Below, piece after piece: positions 1-8,908 of a DNA stretch of 33,241 nucleotides. Origin of the DNA: Spartobacteria bacterium (GTDB taxonomy: Bacteria; Verrucomicrobiota; Verrucomicrobiia; Chthoniobacterales; UBA10450). Below the pieces are notes generated by a model. The model made no database searches, was not told the origin of the DNA, and was given only the letters and a program-made list of their open reading frames with translations. Every line of letters begins with the position of its first letter. Within the stretch, counting starts at the first letter, position 1. Location of the stretch: positions 1-33,241 of the forward strand of contig PNAA01000020.1 of assembly GCA_003169975.1 (NCBI GenBank), given 5' to 3'. The translations under genes were made by a program, and so were the position numbers.

Positions 1-90
1 TTCCTTTCTTCTGGTCTAGAGCCTACGGAAAATCCGGCGTTCTATCCCTTCCGGTAACCAGCCACTCGATGGATCGCTGCAGCCGCATCA

Positions 91-111
91 AGGATGAAGG
101 ATGAAGGATGA
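91..111. repeat. Short tandem repeat, 3 x AGGATGA
   Basis: Three perfect head-to-tail copies of the 7-mer AGGATGA lie in the intergenic stretch before the permease gene. No gene is visible in positions 1-248; the open frames there have no recognisable protein. The repeat may be a slippage product and no function is evident. Confidence 0.7.
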
Positions 112-248
112 AAATATTGGCGAGAAGCTCTCCCGCGTTCCTGCCTTCACGGTTCGTAGCCTGTGTGACTGGCGCGTCGTCTTCCGTCGGCGTCAACCGG
201 GGCAGATTGTGTCTTCCATTGCGCTGAGACTCACGTAGAAATTGGCGC

Positions 249-1598
249 GTGTTCAGGCTCACGAAGGCTCTCGGCAAGGGTCCGCGGCGTAAGCTGCGGA
301 TGTTGCCGCTGCTGGCGGCCACTTACTTTATGGTCTCGGGCGGGCCGTATGGGCTGGAGGAGATCATCGGGGACACCGGCTATGGCTGGTCGCTGCTCAT
401 CCTCTTCGCGCTCCCGTTTTTCTGGAGTCTGCCGACGGCGCTGATGATCGGCGAACTGGCCGCGGCCGTGCCGCAGGAAGGTGGCTTCTACGCCTGGGTG
501 CGACGCGCGATGGGTCCTTTTTGGGGTTTCCAGGAGGCATGGCTCTCGCTCGCGGCTTCGATCTTTGACATGGCGATCTATCCGACCTTGTTCGTGACTT
601 ATCTCGAACATTTCCAAGGTTGGGGTCCGGTCCTGACCACGGGTCACCGGGAGCTGTGGATCGAGCTGGCGGTCGTGATCATCGCGACCCTGTGGAACCT
701 GCGCGGGGCGGTCGCGGTGGGCGCTGGCTCGGTCGTGATGTGGTTTGTGGGTCTGGCGCCTTTTGTCGTCCTGCTGGGGGCGGCGTTCTGGCGCGGGCTG
801 CATTCCGCGCCAGCCACGCTCGCGCCGCCGCATGGTCACGCCGATCTGGCGGCGGGAATGCTGGTGGCGCTCTGGAATTACATGGGCTGGGATAATGCTT
901 CGACGATCGCCGGCGAGGTGGAAGAGCCGCAGCGGACTTATCCGAGGGTGATGGTGACCGCGGCGCTGATCACGATGGCGACTTACCTGCTGCCGGTCGC
1001 GGCGGTCTGGTTTGCGGGGATTGCGCCGGACCAATTCTCGACCGGCGCCTGGGTGGACGCAGCGCAGAATCTGGTGGGGTATCCGCTGGCGCTGGCGCTG
1101 ACTCTGGTGGCGTCACTGGATAGCCTGGGCAATTTCAATTCACTCACTCTCAGCTATACGCGTCTGCCCTATGCGATGGCTTGCGACGGCCTGCTCCCGA
1201 GGGTGTTGACGCGCAGACTTCCGAACGGGGTGCCGTGGGTGTCGCTCTTGGTCTGCGCGCTGGGCTGGTCGCTCGCGCTCGGGCTGAAATTCGACCGGCT
1301 GATCACGGTCGATATCTCGCTCTGGGGCTTGAGCGTGGTGCTCGAGTTCGTCGCCCTGGTGATGCTGCGGGTGGCGGAGCCGGATCTGCCCCGGCCTTTC
1401 CGGGTGCCGGGCCCAACGTGGGTGGCGGTCGCTTTGGGAGCCGGGCCGGCGGTGCTGGTCGTCTTTACGCTCTGGGTGGCTCGCGCGGAGCGCGTGGGAC
1501 CGCTTCCGGCGGCGCTCTTTTCCTTGGGAATCGCCGCCTGTGGCGTGCCACTGTATGCGCTGGCGAAGTGGCGGCTCGACCGTCGGTCGACGGCATAA
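249..1598 (+). CDS. APC-superfamily amino acid permease
   Basis: This encodes a 449-residue polytopic inner-membrane transporter of the amino acid-polyamine-organocation (APC) superfamily, which imports amino acids or polyamines by symport or exchange. A short basic N-terminus (residues 1-19) precedes about twelve hydrophobic segments. The first carries the broken-helix signature VSGGPYGLEE (about residues 29-38), where the substrate backbone is bound in this fold, and the segment GGFYAWVRRAMGPFWGF is typical of the second/third helices. The call starts at a GTG at 249; an in-frame ATG at 300 falls just before helix 1 and is possible, but would remove the basic leader. No clear Shine-Dalgarno site precedes either. 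A small palindrome, CCGTC-GGTC-GACGG, overlaps the 3' end. Substrate cannot be told from sequence; the family is fairly certain. Confidence 0.88.
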   Translation: MFRLTKALGKGPRRKLRMLPLLAATYFMVSGGPYGLEEIIGDTGYGWSLLILFALPFFWSLPTALMIGELAAAVPQEGGFYAWVRRAMGPFWGFQEAWLSLAASIFDMAIYPTLFVTYLEHFQGWGPVLTTGHRELWIELAVVIIATLWNLRGAVAVGAGSVVMWFVGLAPFVVLLGAAFWRGLHSAPATLAPPHGHADLAAGMLVALWNYMGWDNASTIAGEVEEPQRTYPRVMVTAALITMATYLLPVAAVWFAGIAPDQFSTGAWVDAAQNLVGYPLALALTLVASLDSLGNFNSLTLSYTRLPYAMACDGLLPRVLTRRLPNGVPWVSLLVCALGWSLALGLKFDRLITVDISLWGLSVVLEFVALVMLRVAEPDLPRPFRVPGPTWVAVALGAGPAVLVVFTLWVARAERVGPLPAALFSLGIAACGVPLYALAKWRLDRRSTA

Positions 1599-1986
1599 CT
1601 GTCGCGGAGCAACCGCCCTGCTCTGCAAGGAAGAAGTTCCGAAAAGCTGCCGTAACGGCTGCGAAGCAACGGTCGGCTTCGCCTTCGCCCGGCGGGAGCG
1701 ACATGATCCTGAATTCATGCAGGGCGACCCTGAATTCTGAAAATGTTTTCCTGAACTCGCGCAGACCGTTCGCGAAATCTCCCTTGCCTTGTCATCCGCT
1801 ACGGTACGGAGACTCGCGGATTGGGCCTAAGACATCTGGAGCAACGACCAGCCGCAGCGCCCGCCGCCAAGCTCGTGCCGTCGACGTTGGAAAGCGTCTA
1901 AAAGGCGCAAGGAACCACGCCACCGTCAGCACTCTCGTGTGGTGCTCGAGGTGGGTTCTTCCCCCGGCTTCCAGATTTGCTGCGGG
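1599..1986. other. Intergenic stretch without a recognisable gene
   Basis: About 390 bases separate the permease stop from the 3' end of the AMP nucleosidase gene on the other strand. Two copies of CCTGAATTC (near 1705 and 1730) are the only local repeat I see. The open frames across it are continuations of permease shadows with no family resemblance. No tRNA-like fold or terminator with a T-run is evident. Confidence 0.5.
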
Positions 1987-2757
1987 TCAGAAGCGCAGAT
2001 GCTTCACAGTGAGCCCGTGATTGATCAACTCGCTGAGCGCGTCGATCCCGATGCGCAGGTGCAGGTCCATGAACTTGTTCGTCACCGCTTCGTCGCTCAA
2101 CGCCGTCTTCACCCCTTCGGGCACCATCGGCTGATCCGACACGAGGAGGAGCGCGCCGGTCGGAATCTCGTTGTGGAAGCCGGTGATGAAGATGGTCGCC
2201 GTCTCCATGTCGATCCCCATGCAGCGCACCCGCGCCAGATATTTCTTGAACGCCTCGTCGTGCTCCCAGACCCGCCGGTTCGTCGTGTAGACCGTCCCGG
2301 TCCAATAATCTTTCCCGTAGTTGCGGATCGTGGTTGAGATCGCTTTTTGCAACGAGAAGGCCGGGAGCGCCGGCACCTCAGGCGGCAGGTAATCGGTCGA
2401 GGTCCCCTCGCCCCGGATCGCCGCGATGGGGAGGATCAGGTCGCCCAGTTTATTCTTCCGCTTAAGGCCGCCGCATTTTCCGAGAAAGAGCACGGCCTTG
2501 GGCTTGATCGCGCCCAGCAGATCCATCACCGTCGCGGCGCTCGCGCTCCCCATCCCGAAGTTCAGGATCGTGATCCCGTTGGCGGTCGCGTTCGGCATCG
2601 GCCGGTCCGAACCGCGCACCGCTACGCCGAAAGCCTCGGCAAACCAGTTCACGTAATTGCTGAAATTCACCAGCAAAACATACTTCGAGAAATCCTTCGC
2701 CGGCGTCCCCGTGTAACGGGGCAGCCAGTCGGCGACGATGTCGGCTTTGGTTTTCAA
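1987..2757 (-). CDS. amn: AMP nucleosidase (short form)
   Basis: The 256-residue protein belongs to the PNP/UDP phosphorylase family and matches the short AMP nucleosidase type, which hydrolyses AMP to adenine and ribose 5-phosphate in the cytoplasm. Visible family features are the phosphate/ribose region NFGMGSASAATV (about 67-77), GKCGGLKRKNKLGDLILP (93-110), the ribose-binding GIDMETAT (181-188) and VSDQP (206-210) with the probable catalytic Asp. It lacks the N-terminal regulatory domain of the ~480-residue E. coli enzyme, as is usual for short forms. The start is a TTG at 2757; no in-frame ATG lies just upstream. It is divergent from the DUF885 gene, sharing a ~105-bp upstream region. 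Another purine nucleosidase activity is the main alternative. Confidence 0.85.
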   Translation of the reverse strand: MKTKADIVADWLPRYTGTPAKDFSKYVLLVNFSNYVNWFAEAFGVAVRGSDRPMPNATANGITILNFGMGSASAATVMDLLGAIKPKAVLFLGKCGGLKRKNKLGDLILPIAAIRGEGTSTDYLPPEVPALPAFSLQKAISTTIRNYGKDYWTGTVYTTNRRVWEHDEAFKKYLARVRCMGIDMETATIFITGFHNEIPTGALLLVSDQPMVPEGVKTALSDEAVTNKFMDLHLRIGIDALSELINHGLTVKHLRF

Positions 2758-2863
2758 GATGGGAGATTGAATCAGGTAAGCACGAAAGAAGAAAGGCTTG
2801 GGGCATGCGGGTCAGGCGCGCTTTGGACTTTTCGGCGGGCGGGCGGGCGCTTACGCTCGGGCG

Positions 2864-4639
2864 GTGAAGAAGATTCTCTGCAGCGCGGCGGTTATGCTGA
2901 TTTCCGGTTTCTTGACGGCCAACGGCCAAACACCCAGCCAGACCAGGCCGGATATTTCCAACAAGACGTTGCTCACCAAACCCGGCCCCAGCCTGCAAGG
3001 CCGCGCGGAAGCCACCGCGTTGCACAAGCTGGCGGACGATTATTACGATTGGCGCAACGCGCAGTTTCCCGTGCGGAGCAGCGACGCCGGGCTGCATACC
3101 TGGGATGACCGCCTAACGGATTACTCCGCGGAAAAAATAGCGGCGCGGGCGGAATACACCCGCGCCCTGCTCGCCAAGGTGAACGCGATGCAAACCGCCA
3201 ACTGGCCGAAAGACGAGCGGATCGATTGGATGCTCTTTCGCGCGCAACTCGAGGGCGCGGCCTTCGACGATCGGATCTGGCACTCGACCAGCCGCGATCC
3301 GCAGACCTACGTGAGCGAATGCAGCAACGGGATTTTCTCGCTCCTGAAAAAGGAATACGACACGCCGCGAAACCGCGCTCTGGCCGCGACGAAACGGCTC
3401 CAGGCGATGCCGGCCCTGCTCGCCCAGGGGGAAAAGAACCTGCAGAAGCCGGTGCGGCTTTTCGCCCAGCTCGCGATCGCCTCGGCGCGCGCGATCGACC
3501 CGCTCTTGAACGACAGCCTGATGACGCTCGCGACCGGTCTCGCGCCTAACGAAAAGGAAGCGCTCATCACGGCGCGCGACGAGGCGCTCGCGGCGCTCCA
3601 CGGGTTTGCCGATCGCCTCGAGAAACAACTCCCGTCCATGGTCGCCTTCGCGCCCATGGGAGAGAAAAATTACAACGACTACCTCCATCACATCCTGCTC
3701 CTGCCGCTCGACGCGGCGCAGGTGGAAATGATCGGGCGGGTGGAACTGGCTCAGTACCGCACCTACGAAGCGTGGCTGCCGGATCCGTCGCTGGCCGATC
3801 CCGATCCGAGGCGGAGCAAAAATATTCCGCCGGACCAGGCGTCGTTCCTGAAAGCGTATGAGAGCCGCGAGGCAGAGATGATTCAGTTCCTGAAAGATCG
3901 CCGGTTAATCACGCTGCCGGATTACCTCGGCAAATTTGAAATCCGACAATTGCCCGAAGCGTTCAAACCGACCAGTCCGGGAGGGTTCATGAATCCACCG
4001 GGCGTTTACGACAAGGACTCGACCGGTTTCTATTTCATCCCGACCTACAGCCCGGACTCGAAGAACTTCTACATCCGCGCGGCGATCGAAGATCCGCGTC
4101 CGATCCTCGGGCACGAAGGCATCCCGGGGCATTTCCTCCAGCTCTCGATTGCCAACCATCTGACGGACGAAATTCGCCGGCAACACGACAACAACGTCTT
4201 CATCGAAGGCTGGGCGCTTTATGGCGAGGAAATGCTGATGCGTGAGGGCCTTTACCCGCTCGACTCGGCCTCGCAGGGGCAGGTCTTGCGGCTGGCCCGC
4301 TATCGGTCGGCGCGCATCGGGGTCGATGTGAATCTGCACACCGGCAAATGGACCTTCGAGCAGGCGGTGAAATATTTTATGGAAGCCGGCGGGCTCGACC
4401 ACGAAGCGGCCGAAGGCGAAGCGGCCGGCGCGGCTTCCAACCCAACGCAGAAGATCAGCTACATCGTCGGGAAATGGCAGATCATGGATTTGTTAGGCCG
4501 CTATCGCGACGAACAGGGCAAAAACTTTCGGCTTGGCCAATTCCATGACGACCTGATTAAGAACGGCAGCCTGCCGCTCTCGGTCATCAAGTGGATCATG
4601 CTCGATGATCCAGCGGACGTGGAAGAGGCGCTGAAGTAA
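2864..4639 (+). CDS. DUF885 family secreted metallopeptidase-like protein
   Basis: I place the start at GTG 2864, giving 591 residues that open with a clean signal peptide (basic KK, hydrophobic AAVMLISGFL, then TANGQT). The frame stays open upstream to a TTG at 2798, but that adds a Gly/Arg-rich stretch unlike a signal sequence. The protein is DUF885: a largely helical domain with the zinc-site motif HEGIPGH (residues 417-423, form HExxxGH) and downstream EGWALYGEEM (448-457), whose Glu residues are probable third ligand and helper. Family members are thought to be periplasmic or outer-membrane peptidases; the substrate is unknown. The copy appears full length and intact. The 9-mer GCCTAACGA discussed in the findings occurs inside it at 3544, with a one-base variant at 3111. 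Confidence 0.85.
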   Translation: MKKILCSAAVMLISGFLTANGQTPSQTRPDISNKTLLTKPGPSLQGRAEATALHKLADDYYDWRNAQFPVRSSDAGLHTWDDRLTDYSAEKIAARAEYTRALLAKVNAMQTANWPKDERIDWMLFRAQLEGAAFDDRIWHSTSRDPQTYVSECSNGIFSLLKKEYDTPRNRALAATKRLQAMPALLAQGEKNLQKPVRLFAQLAIASARAIDPLLNDSLMTLATGLAPNEKEALITARDEALAALHGFADRLEKQLPSMVAFAPMGEKNYNDYLHHILLLPLDAAQVEMIGRVELAQYRTYEAWLPDPSLADPDPRRSKNIPPDQASFLKAYESREAEMIQFLKDRRLITLPDYLGKFEIRQLPEAFKPTSPGGFMNPPGVYDKDSTGFYFIPTYSPDSKNFYIRAAIEDPRPILGHEGIPGHFLQLSIANHLTDEIRRQHDNNVFIEGWALYGEEMLMREGLYPLDSASQGQVLRLARYRSARIGVDVNLHTGKWTFEQAVKYFMEAGGLDHEAAEGEAAGAASNPTQKISYIVGKWQIMDLLGRYRDEQGKNFRLGQFHDDLIKNGSLPLSVIKWIMLDDPADVEEALK

Positions 4640-4672
4640 CGGGACGATCACCCGCTCCCTCATCGCTCCGGC

Positions 4673-5512
4673 CTAAGGACCGGGCTTTTTCGGCTTCGGA
4701 GTTGGAGTGGCATCCGGCGGCAAAGTCCGGCGGGGCCGCGCGGTGGGAGTCGGCGTCGCCAGGGCCCCCTTTTGCTTGTATTCGAGGCGCGCTTTGCGAT
4801 TTTTCGCGTCCTCGTTCGTCGGCTCCAAGCTCAGCACCTTGTCGCAATCCGCGATTCCTTTAGAGAGGTCGCCCTTCAACTCATAGACGTAGCTGCGGTC
4901 GAGATAACCTTCCTTGTCCTTCGGCTTGTCCTTGATGATCGCGTTGAAATCGGCGATCGCCTTGTCGTACTCCTTCAGGTTCCAAAATGCGAAAGCGCGG
5001 CGATCGAGGATCGCGGGATCGTCCTTTTCTTTCAGGACCACGTTGTAATCCTGGACGGCTTTTTGGTAGTCCTTGGTCGCCAGATAGGCGAAGGCGCGAA
5101 AGCGGTAGCTCGCGACGCCGTTCGGATTGAGCTTGATCCCCCGATCGAGATCCTCGATCGCCTTGTCGTATTTCTGCTGCGTAGTGTAGGTGACGCCGCG
5201 GTTGATGTAGCTGGCCGAATTATTTGGCTCGGCCTCAAGCCCATCGCTGAACGCCTTGATCGCCTCATCCAATTTCCCCGCGCCGCGCAAAGCGATGCCG
5301 AGGTTGTTGTGGTTGTTGGCTTCTTTCGGATCGGCCTCGACCGCCTTCCGGAAGGCCTCAATCGCCTTGTCCCATTGTCCTTTTTTCGCCGCCTCTTTTC
5401 CTTCCACGGCATATTTGTAAGCGTCCGCCTTGTTGTCGGCGAAAGTGATGGCGGGTAAAAACAACGCCAGCGAGAGCGACGCGGCGGCGAACTGACGGTT
5501 CAAACTTTTCAT
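4673..5512 (-). CDS. Exported TPR-repeat protein
   Basis: The chosen ATG at 5512 gives 279 residues starting MKSLNRQFAAASLSLALFLP, a Sec signal peptide ending near AITFADNKA. The upstream open frame to 5575 is rejected because it would bury the signal peptide. The mature part is built of about six tetratricopeptide repeats (for example GQWDKAIEAFRKAVEADPKE, GKLDEAIKAFSDGLEAEPNN, QKYDKAIEDLDRGIKLNPNG), a scaffold for protein-protein contacts. The C-terminus is a basic Pro/Thr-rich tail (TPTPTARPRRTLPP, then PTPKPKKPGP), possibly a cell-wall contact region. Its stop lies 33 bp from that of the DUF885 gene, so the two are convergent. Partners cannot be deduced. Confidence 0.85.
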   Translation of the reverse strand: MKSLNRQFAAASLSLALFLPAITFADNKADAYKYAVEGKEAAKKGQWDKAIEAFRKAVEADPKEANNHNNLGIALRGAGKLDEAIKAFSDGLEAEPNNSASYINRGVTYTTQQKYDKAIEDLDRGIKLNPNGVASYRFRAFAYLATKDYQKAVQDYNVVLKEKDDPAILDRRAFAFWNLKEYDKAIADFNAIIKDKPKDKEGYLDRSYVYELKGDLSKGIADCDKVLSLEPTNEDAKNRKARLEYKQKGALATPTPTARPRRTLPPDATPTPKPKKPGP

Positions 5513-5602
5513 ATTGTTGCGTTTCCCAGTATACAGACGCGCGGGCACTTTGGTCGCAACAATTCTCTCCCGCAAGTGGAAGCTGGCGCTGCGCTGGCGG
5601 AA

Positions 5603-6409
5603 TTAAACCGCCGGCGCTTCGACCGCAGAACCCGGCTCATCGACCCGCGTGATGCGCAGCGCCCGGCCGGTCGTTTCGTCGATCTCGACGAGCACCCCGC
5701 GCAAGCGCGCTTCGCCGCCGGCCACCGGGAAGGGTGCCGGAAGATTCGAAACAAAACGCCCGACAATCGGCTCGATCGCCCGGCCGAGAATCGAGTGCAC
5801 CGGCCCGCACATCCCGGCATCGCAGATAAACGCCGTCCCGTTCTCGAAAATCTGCTCGTCGGCCGTCTGCACATGGGTGTGCGTGCCGAGCACGGCCGAG
5901 ACCCGGCCATCGAGATAACGGCCGAGCGCGATTTTTTCGCTCGTCGTCTCGCCGTGCGCATCGACCACGATGACCGGGGTCTCCTCGCGCATTGCATTGA
6001 CCGCCGCATCGAGCAGCGGGAACGGATTCTCGAGGATCGGCTGCATGAAAGTGCGCGCCTGCACGTTGATCACACCGACTTTGCCTTTCGCGGTCTCGAG
6101 GACCACCGTGCCCGCGCCGGGCGCGCCGGCTGGATAATTGAGCGGCCGCAACAAACGCGGCTCCGTGTCGATGAAGGGCAGAATCTCCTTGCGATCCCAG
6201 ATATGGTCACCGGTCGTGATGACCGAGACTCCGGCGCGCAACAAGTCGATCGTGATCTTCGGAGTGATGCCACGGCCGGCCGCGGCGTTCTCGCCGTTGA
6301 CAATCGTGAAATCAATCGCGTGCGCGCGCTTCAATTCCGCCAGGCGCGCGATGACCGCGCTGCGCCCGGGCTCGCCGACGACGTCGCCGAGGAAAAGAAT
6401 CGTGAGCAT
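5603..6409 (-). CDS. ymdB: YmdB-family metallophosphoesterase
   Basis: The 268-residue protein is a TIGR00282/YmdB-type calcineurin-like phosphoesterase; characterised members hydrolyse 2',3'-cyclic nucleotides and influence biofilm or motility choice in Firmicutes. Metal-binding motifs are in order and intact: GDVVGEPGR (8-16), VNGEN (37-41), TTGDH (65-69), DAHGE (150-154) and GTHTHVQTAD (175-184). The final PVHS..GRAIEPIVGRF region is also typical. Start is ATG at 6409. It is divergent from the amidase gene with only 38 bp between the two start codons, so their promoters must overlap. The family is secure; the biological role in this phylum is not known to me. Confidence 0.9.
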   Translation of the reverse strand: MLTILFLGDVVGEPGRSAVIARLAELKRAHAIDFTIVNGENAAAGRGITPKITIDLLRAGVSVITTGDHIWDRKEILPFIDTEPRLLRPLNYPAGAPGAGTVVLETAKGKVGVINVQARTFMQPILENPFPLLDAAVNAMREETPVIVVDAHGETTSEKIALGRYLDGRVSAVLGTHTHVQTADEQIFENGTAFICDAGMCGPVHSILGRAIEPIVGRFVSNLPAPFPVAGGEARLRGVLVEIDETTGRALRITRVDEPGSAVEAPAV

Positions 6410-6447
6410 GGCGCGATCATCGTATTAAACTCAAAAATCCCAAACTG

Positions 6448-7749
6448 ATGTTTCGCTCTCTCGTTACCCATGGGTTGGCCTTCTTTCTTCTCCTCACCGG
6501 GCCCGCCGCGCGGGCGGTGGACGAGGAATTGCCTAACGAGTCGGCGTCGAACCTGAGCACGCTCGGCCGCAAACCCGACTGGAGCGAGCTCGAGAAATAC
6601 CAGGCCACCATCACGCACGACGAATTCGTGCATTTGTTAAACGATGTTTATTGCAGCCGCGGATACAACCCGGAGCTGATCAAGATCGAGCCGGACGCGG
6701 CGCGGATTCTGACCGCGACCGGGACGCAGAATTACGTCGTCCTGCACTTTGCGAAAAGCGAAGCGGACCGCCTGCCATTGACCCAATGGTGGACAGCTCC
6801 GAGCGCCTTGTCCGCGCCCGGCGGCGCGGGCCCGCTCGCGGGATTCCACATCGCGCTCGATCCCGGCCACCTCGGCGGGACCTGGGCGAAAATGGAAGAG
6901 CGCTGGTTCAAGATCGGCGAGGCCCCGCCGGTGCAGGAAGGCGACATGACGCTGCGGGTGGCGCAACTCCTCGCGCCGCGCCTGGAATCGTTAGGCGCAA
7001 GAGTTTCGTTCGTCCGCGACAAGCCCGAGCCGATCACGCCCTATCGGCCGTCGGATTTCGAAGCCACCGCCCGGCAATTCCTTGAGCACGCCGGGATTGC
7101 CAACCCGCGGGAGAGCTTCGACGGCCCGGCGGACCCGGAAAAGGAGCACACCGTGGGGTGGCAGCGCGAGCTGCTTTTTTATCGCAATAGCGAAATCCGC
7201 CGCCGCGCCAGCCTGGTGAATTTTCGGCTGCAACCCGATCTCGTGCTCGCCCTGCACTTCAATGCGGAGCCGTGGGGCGATTCCAATCACCCGACCCTCA
7301 CGCCCAACAACCACCTGCACCTGCTGGTGAACGGCGCCTATCTGCCGCCGGAACTGGAGCTCGATGACGAGCGATTTGAAATGCTGCAGAAGTTGCTCAG
7401 CCGCGCATTTCCCGAGGAACTTGCGCTCGCGGAGACGATCGCCGGAACGATGGCGAAAAGGACCGGCCTGCCGCCCTACCATTACAAGACGGAGAATGTC
7501 ACACCCGTCGGCACGAGCGGCTACGTCTACGCGCGCAACCTGATGGCGACGCGACTTTATCGTTGCCCGACGGTTTACCTGGAGCCGTACGTGATGAACA
7601 GCCGCGCCGTGTTCGTGCGGGTGAAGGCGGGAGATTACGAAGGCACGCGGCGGGTCGCGGGAAAAATAAGGCCGAGCATTTATCGCGAATACGTGGACGG
7701 CGTGGTCGACGGCTTGCTTGCCTATTTCAAAAAGACGCGGCCGTTGTAG
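6448..7749 (+). CDS. Exported N-acetylmuramoyl-L-alanine amidase-like protein
   Basis: A 433-residue protein with a signal peptide (MFRSLVTHGLAFFLLLTGP, cleavage near ARAVDE) and an Amidase_3-type zinc hydrolase domain in the second half. The zinc and catalytic residues can be followed: H141 in ALDPGHLGG, E164 in QEGDMTLRVA, H270 in LALHFNAEPW and E379 in TVYLEPYVMNS. Such enzymes cut the bond between N-acetylmuramic acid and the stem peptide during wall turnover or daughter-cell separation. The first 130 residues match nothing I know. It is larger than minimal AmiC-type domains because of insertions around residues 210-245 and 285-350. The stop TAG sits inside the left arm of an inverted-repeat element. 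Confidence 0.82.
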   Translation: MFRSLVTHGLAFFLLLTGPAARAVDEELPNESASNLSTLGRKPDWSELEKYQATITHDEFVHLLNDVYCSRGYNPELIKIEPDAARILTATGTQNYVVLHFAKSEADRLPLTQWWTAPSALSAPGGAGPLAGFHIALDPGHLGGTWAKMEERWFKIGEAPPVQEGDMTLRVAQLLAPRLESLGARVSFVRDKPEPITPYRPSDFEATARQFLEHAGIANPRESFDGPADPEKEHTVGWQRELLFYRNSEIRRRASLVNFRLQPDLVLALHFNAEPWGDSNHPTLTPNNHLHLLVNGAYLPPELELDDERFEMLQKLLSRAFPEELALAETIAGTMAKRTGLPPYHYKTENVTPVGTSGYVYARNLMATRLYRCPTVYLEPYVMNSRAVFVRVKAGDYEGTRRVAGKIRPSIYREYVDGVVDGLLAYFKKTRPL

Positions 7750-7829
7750 ACGTTTCGCTGTGCGAAACGCGGGCACAAGCGTAGCGGAAACATCGGCCCC
7801 CGCGCTTCGCAGAGCGAAACGTCTACAAC
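7744..7829. repeat. Inverted-repeat (REP/MITE-like) element, copy 1
   Basis: The left arm reads TTGTAGACG followed by the hairpin CGTTTCGC-TGT-GCGAAACG (7751-7769); the right arm contains CGCTTCGC-AGA-GCGAAACG followed by TCTACAA, the reverse complement of the left end. The element fills the gap between the convergent amidase and aroB genes, and both genes end inside it as TTG TAG, i.e. each arm provides a Leu-stop end. A second copy lies at 10067-10176. It could act as a bidirectional transcription barrier; it encodes nothing. Confidence 0.8.
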
Positions 7830-8908
7830 GCGGCTACGGCCGCGCGGAGGTCCTCCATCGTCACCTCTTCGGAGACGCTGGCCCGCCCGATCTCGTGCGC
7901 GACCACGAAACGAACCCGGCCGTTCTCGAATTTCTTGTCGCGCGGCAGCGCAGTGAAAATTTTTTCGCGCGGGAAGCTCGGCGGCAGTGCGGTCGGGAGA
8001 TGATGGGCCCGCAGGGCGGCGTTGATTTTTTCGGCTTCGCCTAACGACAAGCCGGCCCGCCTGACGGAAACGTGCGTCGCCGCGACGATCCCGAGACCGA
8101 GCGCTTCGCCGTGCAGCATGTTGCCGTAGCCGGCCGCGTATTCAATCGCGTGACCAATCGTGTGGCCAAAGTTCAAGAGCGAGCGCGTTCCGTTCCGCTC
8201 GCGCTCATCGGCCGCGACAATCGCCGCCTTGATCCGCACATTCCGCTCAACCAGCTCCTCGGGGTGGTCGCGCTCGAAAGCGGCGAGCGAATCGAAAAGT
8301 CCGGCGTCGCGAATGATTCCATGTTTGATCACCTCGGCGAATCCTTCGTGCCAGATCCGATCCGGCAGCGAGCGCAGCGTCTCGGTGTCGATGACGACGA
8401 GGGCGGGATGATGGAAGCTGCCGATCAGATTCTTCCCGGCGCTGGAATTGACTCCGGTTTTCCCCCCGATACAGCTATCCACCTGGGCGAGCAGCGTCGT
8501 CGGCGCCGCGACGTAAGGAATTCCACGCAAAAAGATCGAAGCGACAAAGCCGGCGAGATCGCCGACGACTCCGCCGCCTAACGAAACCAGAAACGAAGAG
8601 CGATCCAGGCCCGCGGCGCTCAGTTTTTCGCAGAGCGCGCCGGCTTGCACGATCGATTTCGCGTCCTCGCCTGGAGCGATCGTGAGCACCTCTGGCGCAA
8701 AACCGGCGTGTCGCAAACTGTCGCATACCTTGTTTCCGAAAAGGGGCGCGACATTTTCATCGGAAATGATCGCGCACCGGTCACCGCGAGGCTCTCGCCT
8801 AACGAGCGGACCAATCTCCTCGAGCAGCCCCGGCCCGATCAGCGCCTCCGAGCGATGCGGCCCGGCGCGAACTTCCACCGTCCTCACGGCGGCCCTGCCG
8901 GGGCCCAC
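7823..8908 (-). CDS. aroB: 3-dehydroquinate synthase
   Basis: The 361-residue protein is AroB, which converts DAHP to 3-dehydroquinate in the second step of the shikimate pathway, using NAD and a divalent metal. Signatures are IISDENV (48-53), GEDAKS (80-85), the NAD-loop SLGGGVVGDLAGF (109-121), AQVDSCIGGKTGVN (141-154), WHEGFAEVIKHG (186-197) with the metal-binding Glu, LNFGHTIGHAIE and the metal-binding His in LHGEALGLG. The first codon is GTG 8908; GTG at residue 8 is a possible alternative. The start overlaps the end of the prepilin gene by 25 bp, so the two are probably co-transcribed. Length is normal. Three GCCTAACGA motifs fall inside this gene in different reading frames. Confidence 0.95.
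   Translation of the reverse strand: MGPGRAAVRTVEVRAGPHRSEALIGPGLLEEIGPLVRREPRGDRCAIISDENVAPLFGNKVCDSLRHAGFAPEVLTIAPGEDAKSIVQAGALCEKLSAAGLDRSSFLVSLGGGVVGDLAGFVASIFLRGIPYVAAPTTLLAQVDSCIGGKTGVNSSAGKNLIGSFHHPALVVIDTETLRSLPDRIWHEGFAEVIKHGIIRDAGLFDSLAAFERDHPEELVERNVRIKAAIVAADERERNGTRSLLNFGHTIGHAIEYAAGYGNMLHGEALGLGIVAATHVSVRRAGLSLGEAEKINAALRAHHLPTALPPSFPREKIFTALPRDKKFENGRVRFVVAHEIGRASVSEEVTMEDLRAAVAAL

Noticed and set aside
23-322. Minus-strand frame at the left edge
   Set aside because: It reads through the AGGATGA repeats (giving the common artefact HPSS) and into the permease start; no family match.
4660-4695. Terminator-like CCGG...CCGG with CTTTTT between DUF885 and TPR genes
   Set aside because: The stem has only four base pairs and overlaps the TPR stop codon; too weak to call.
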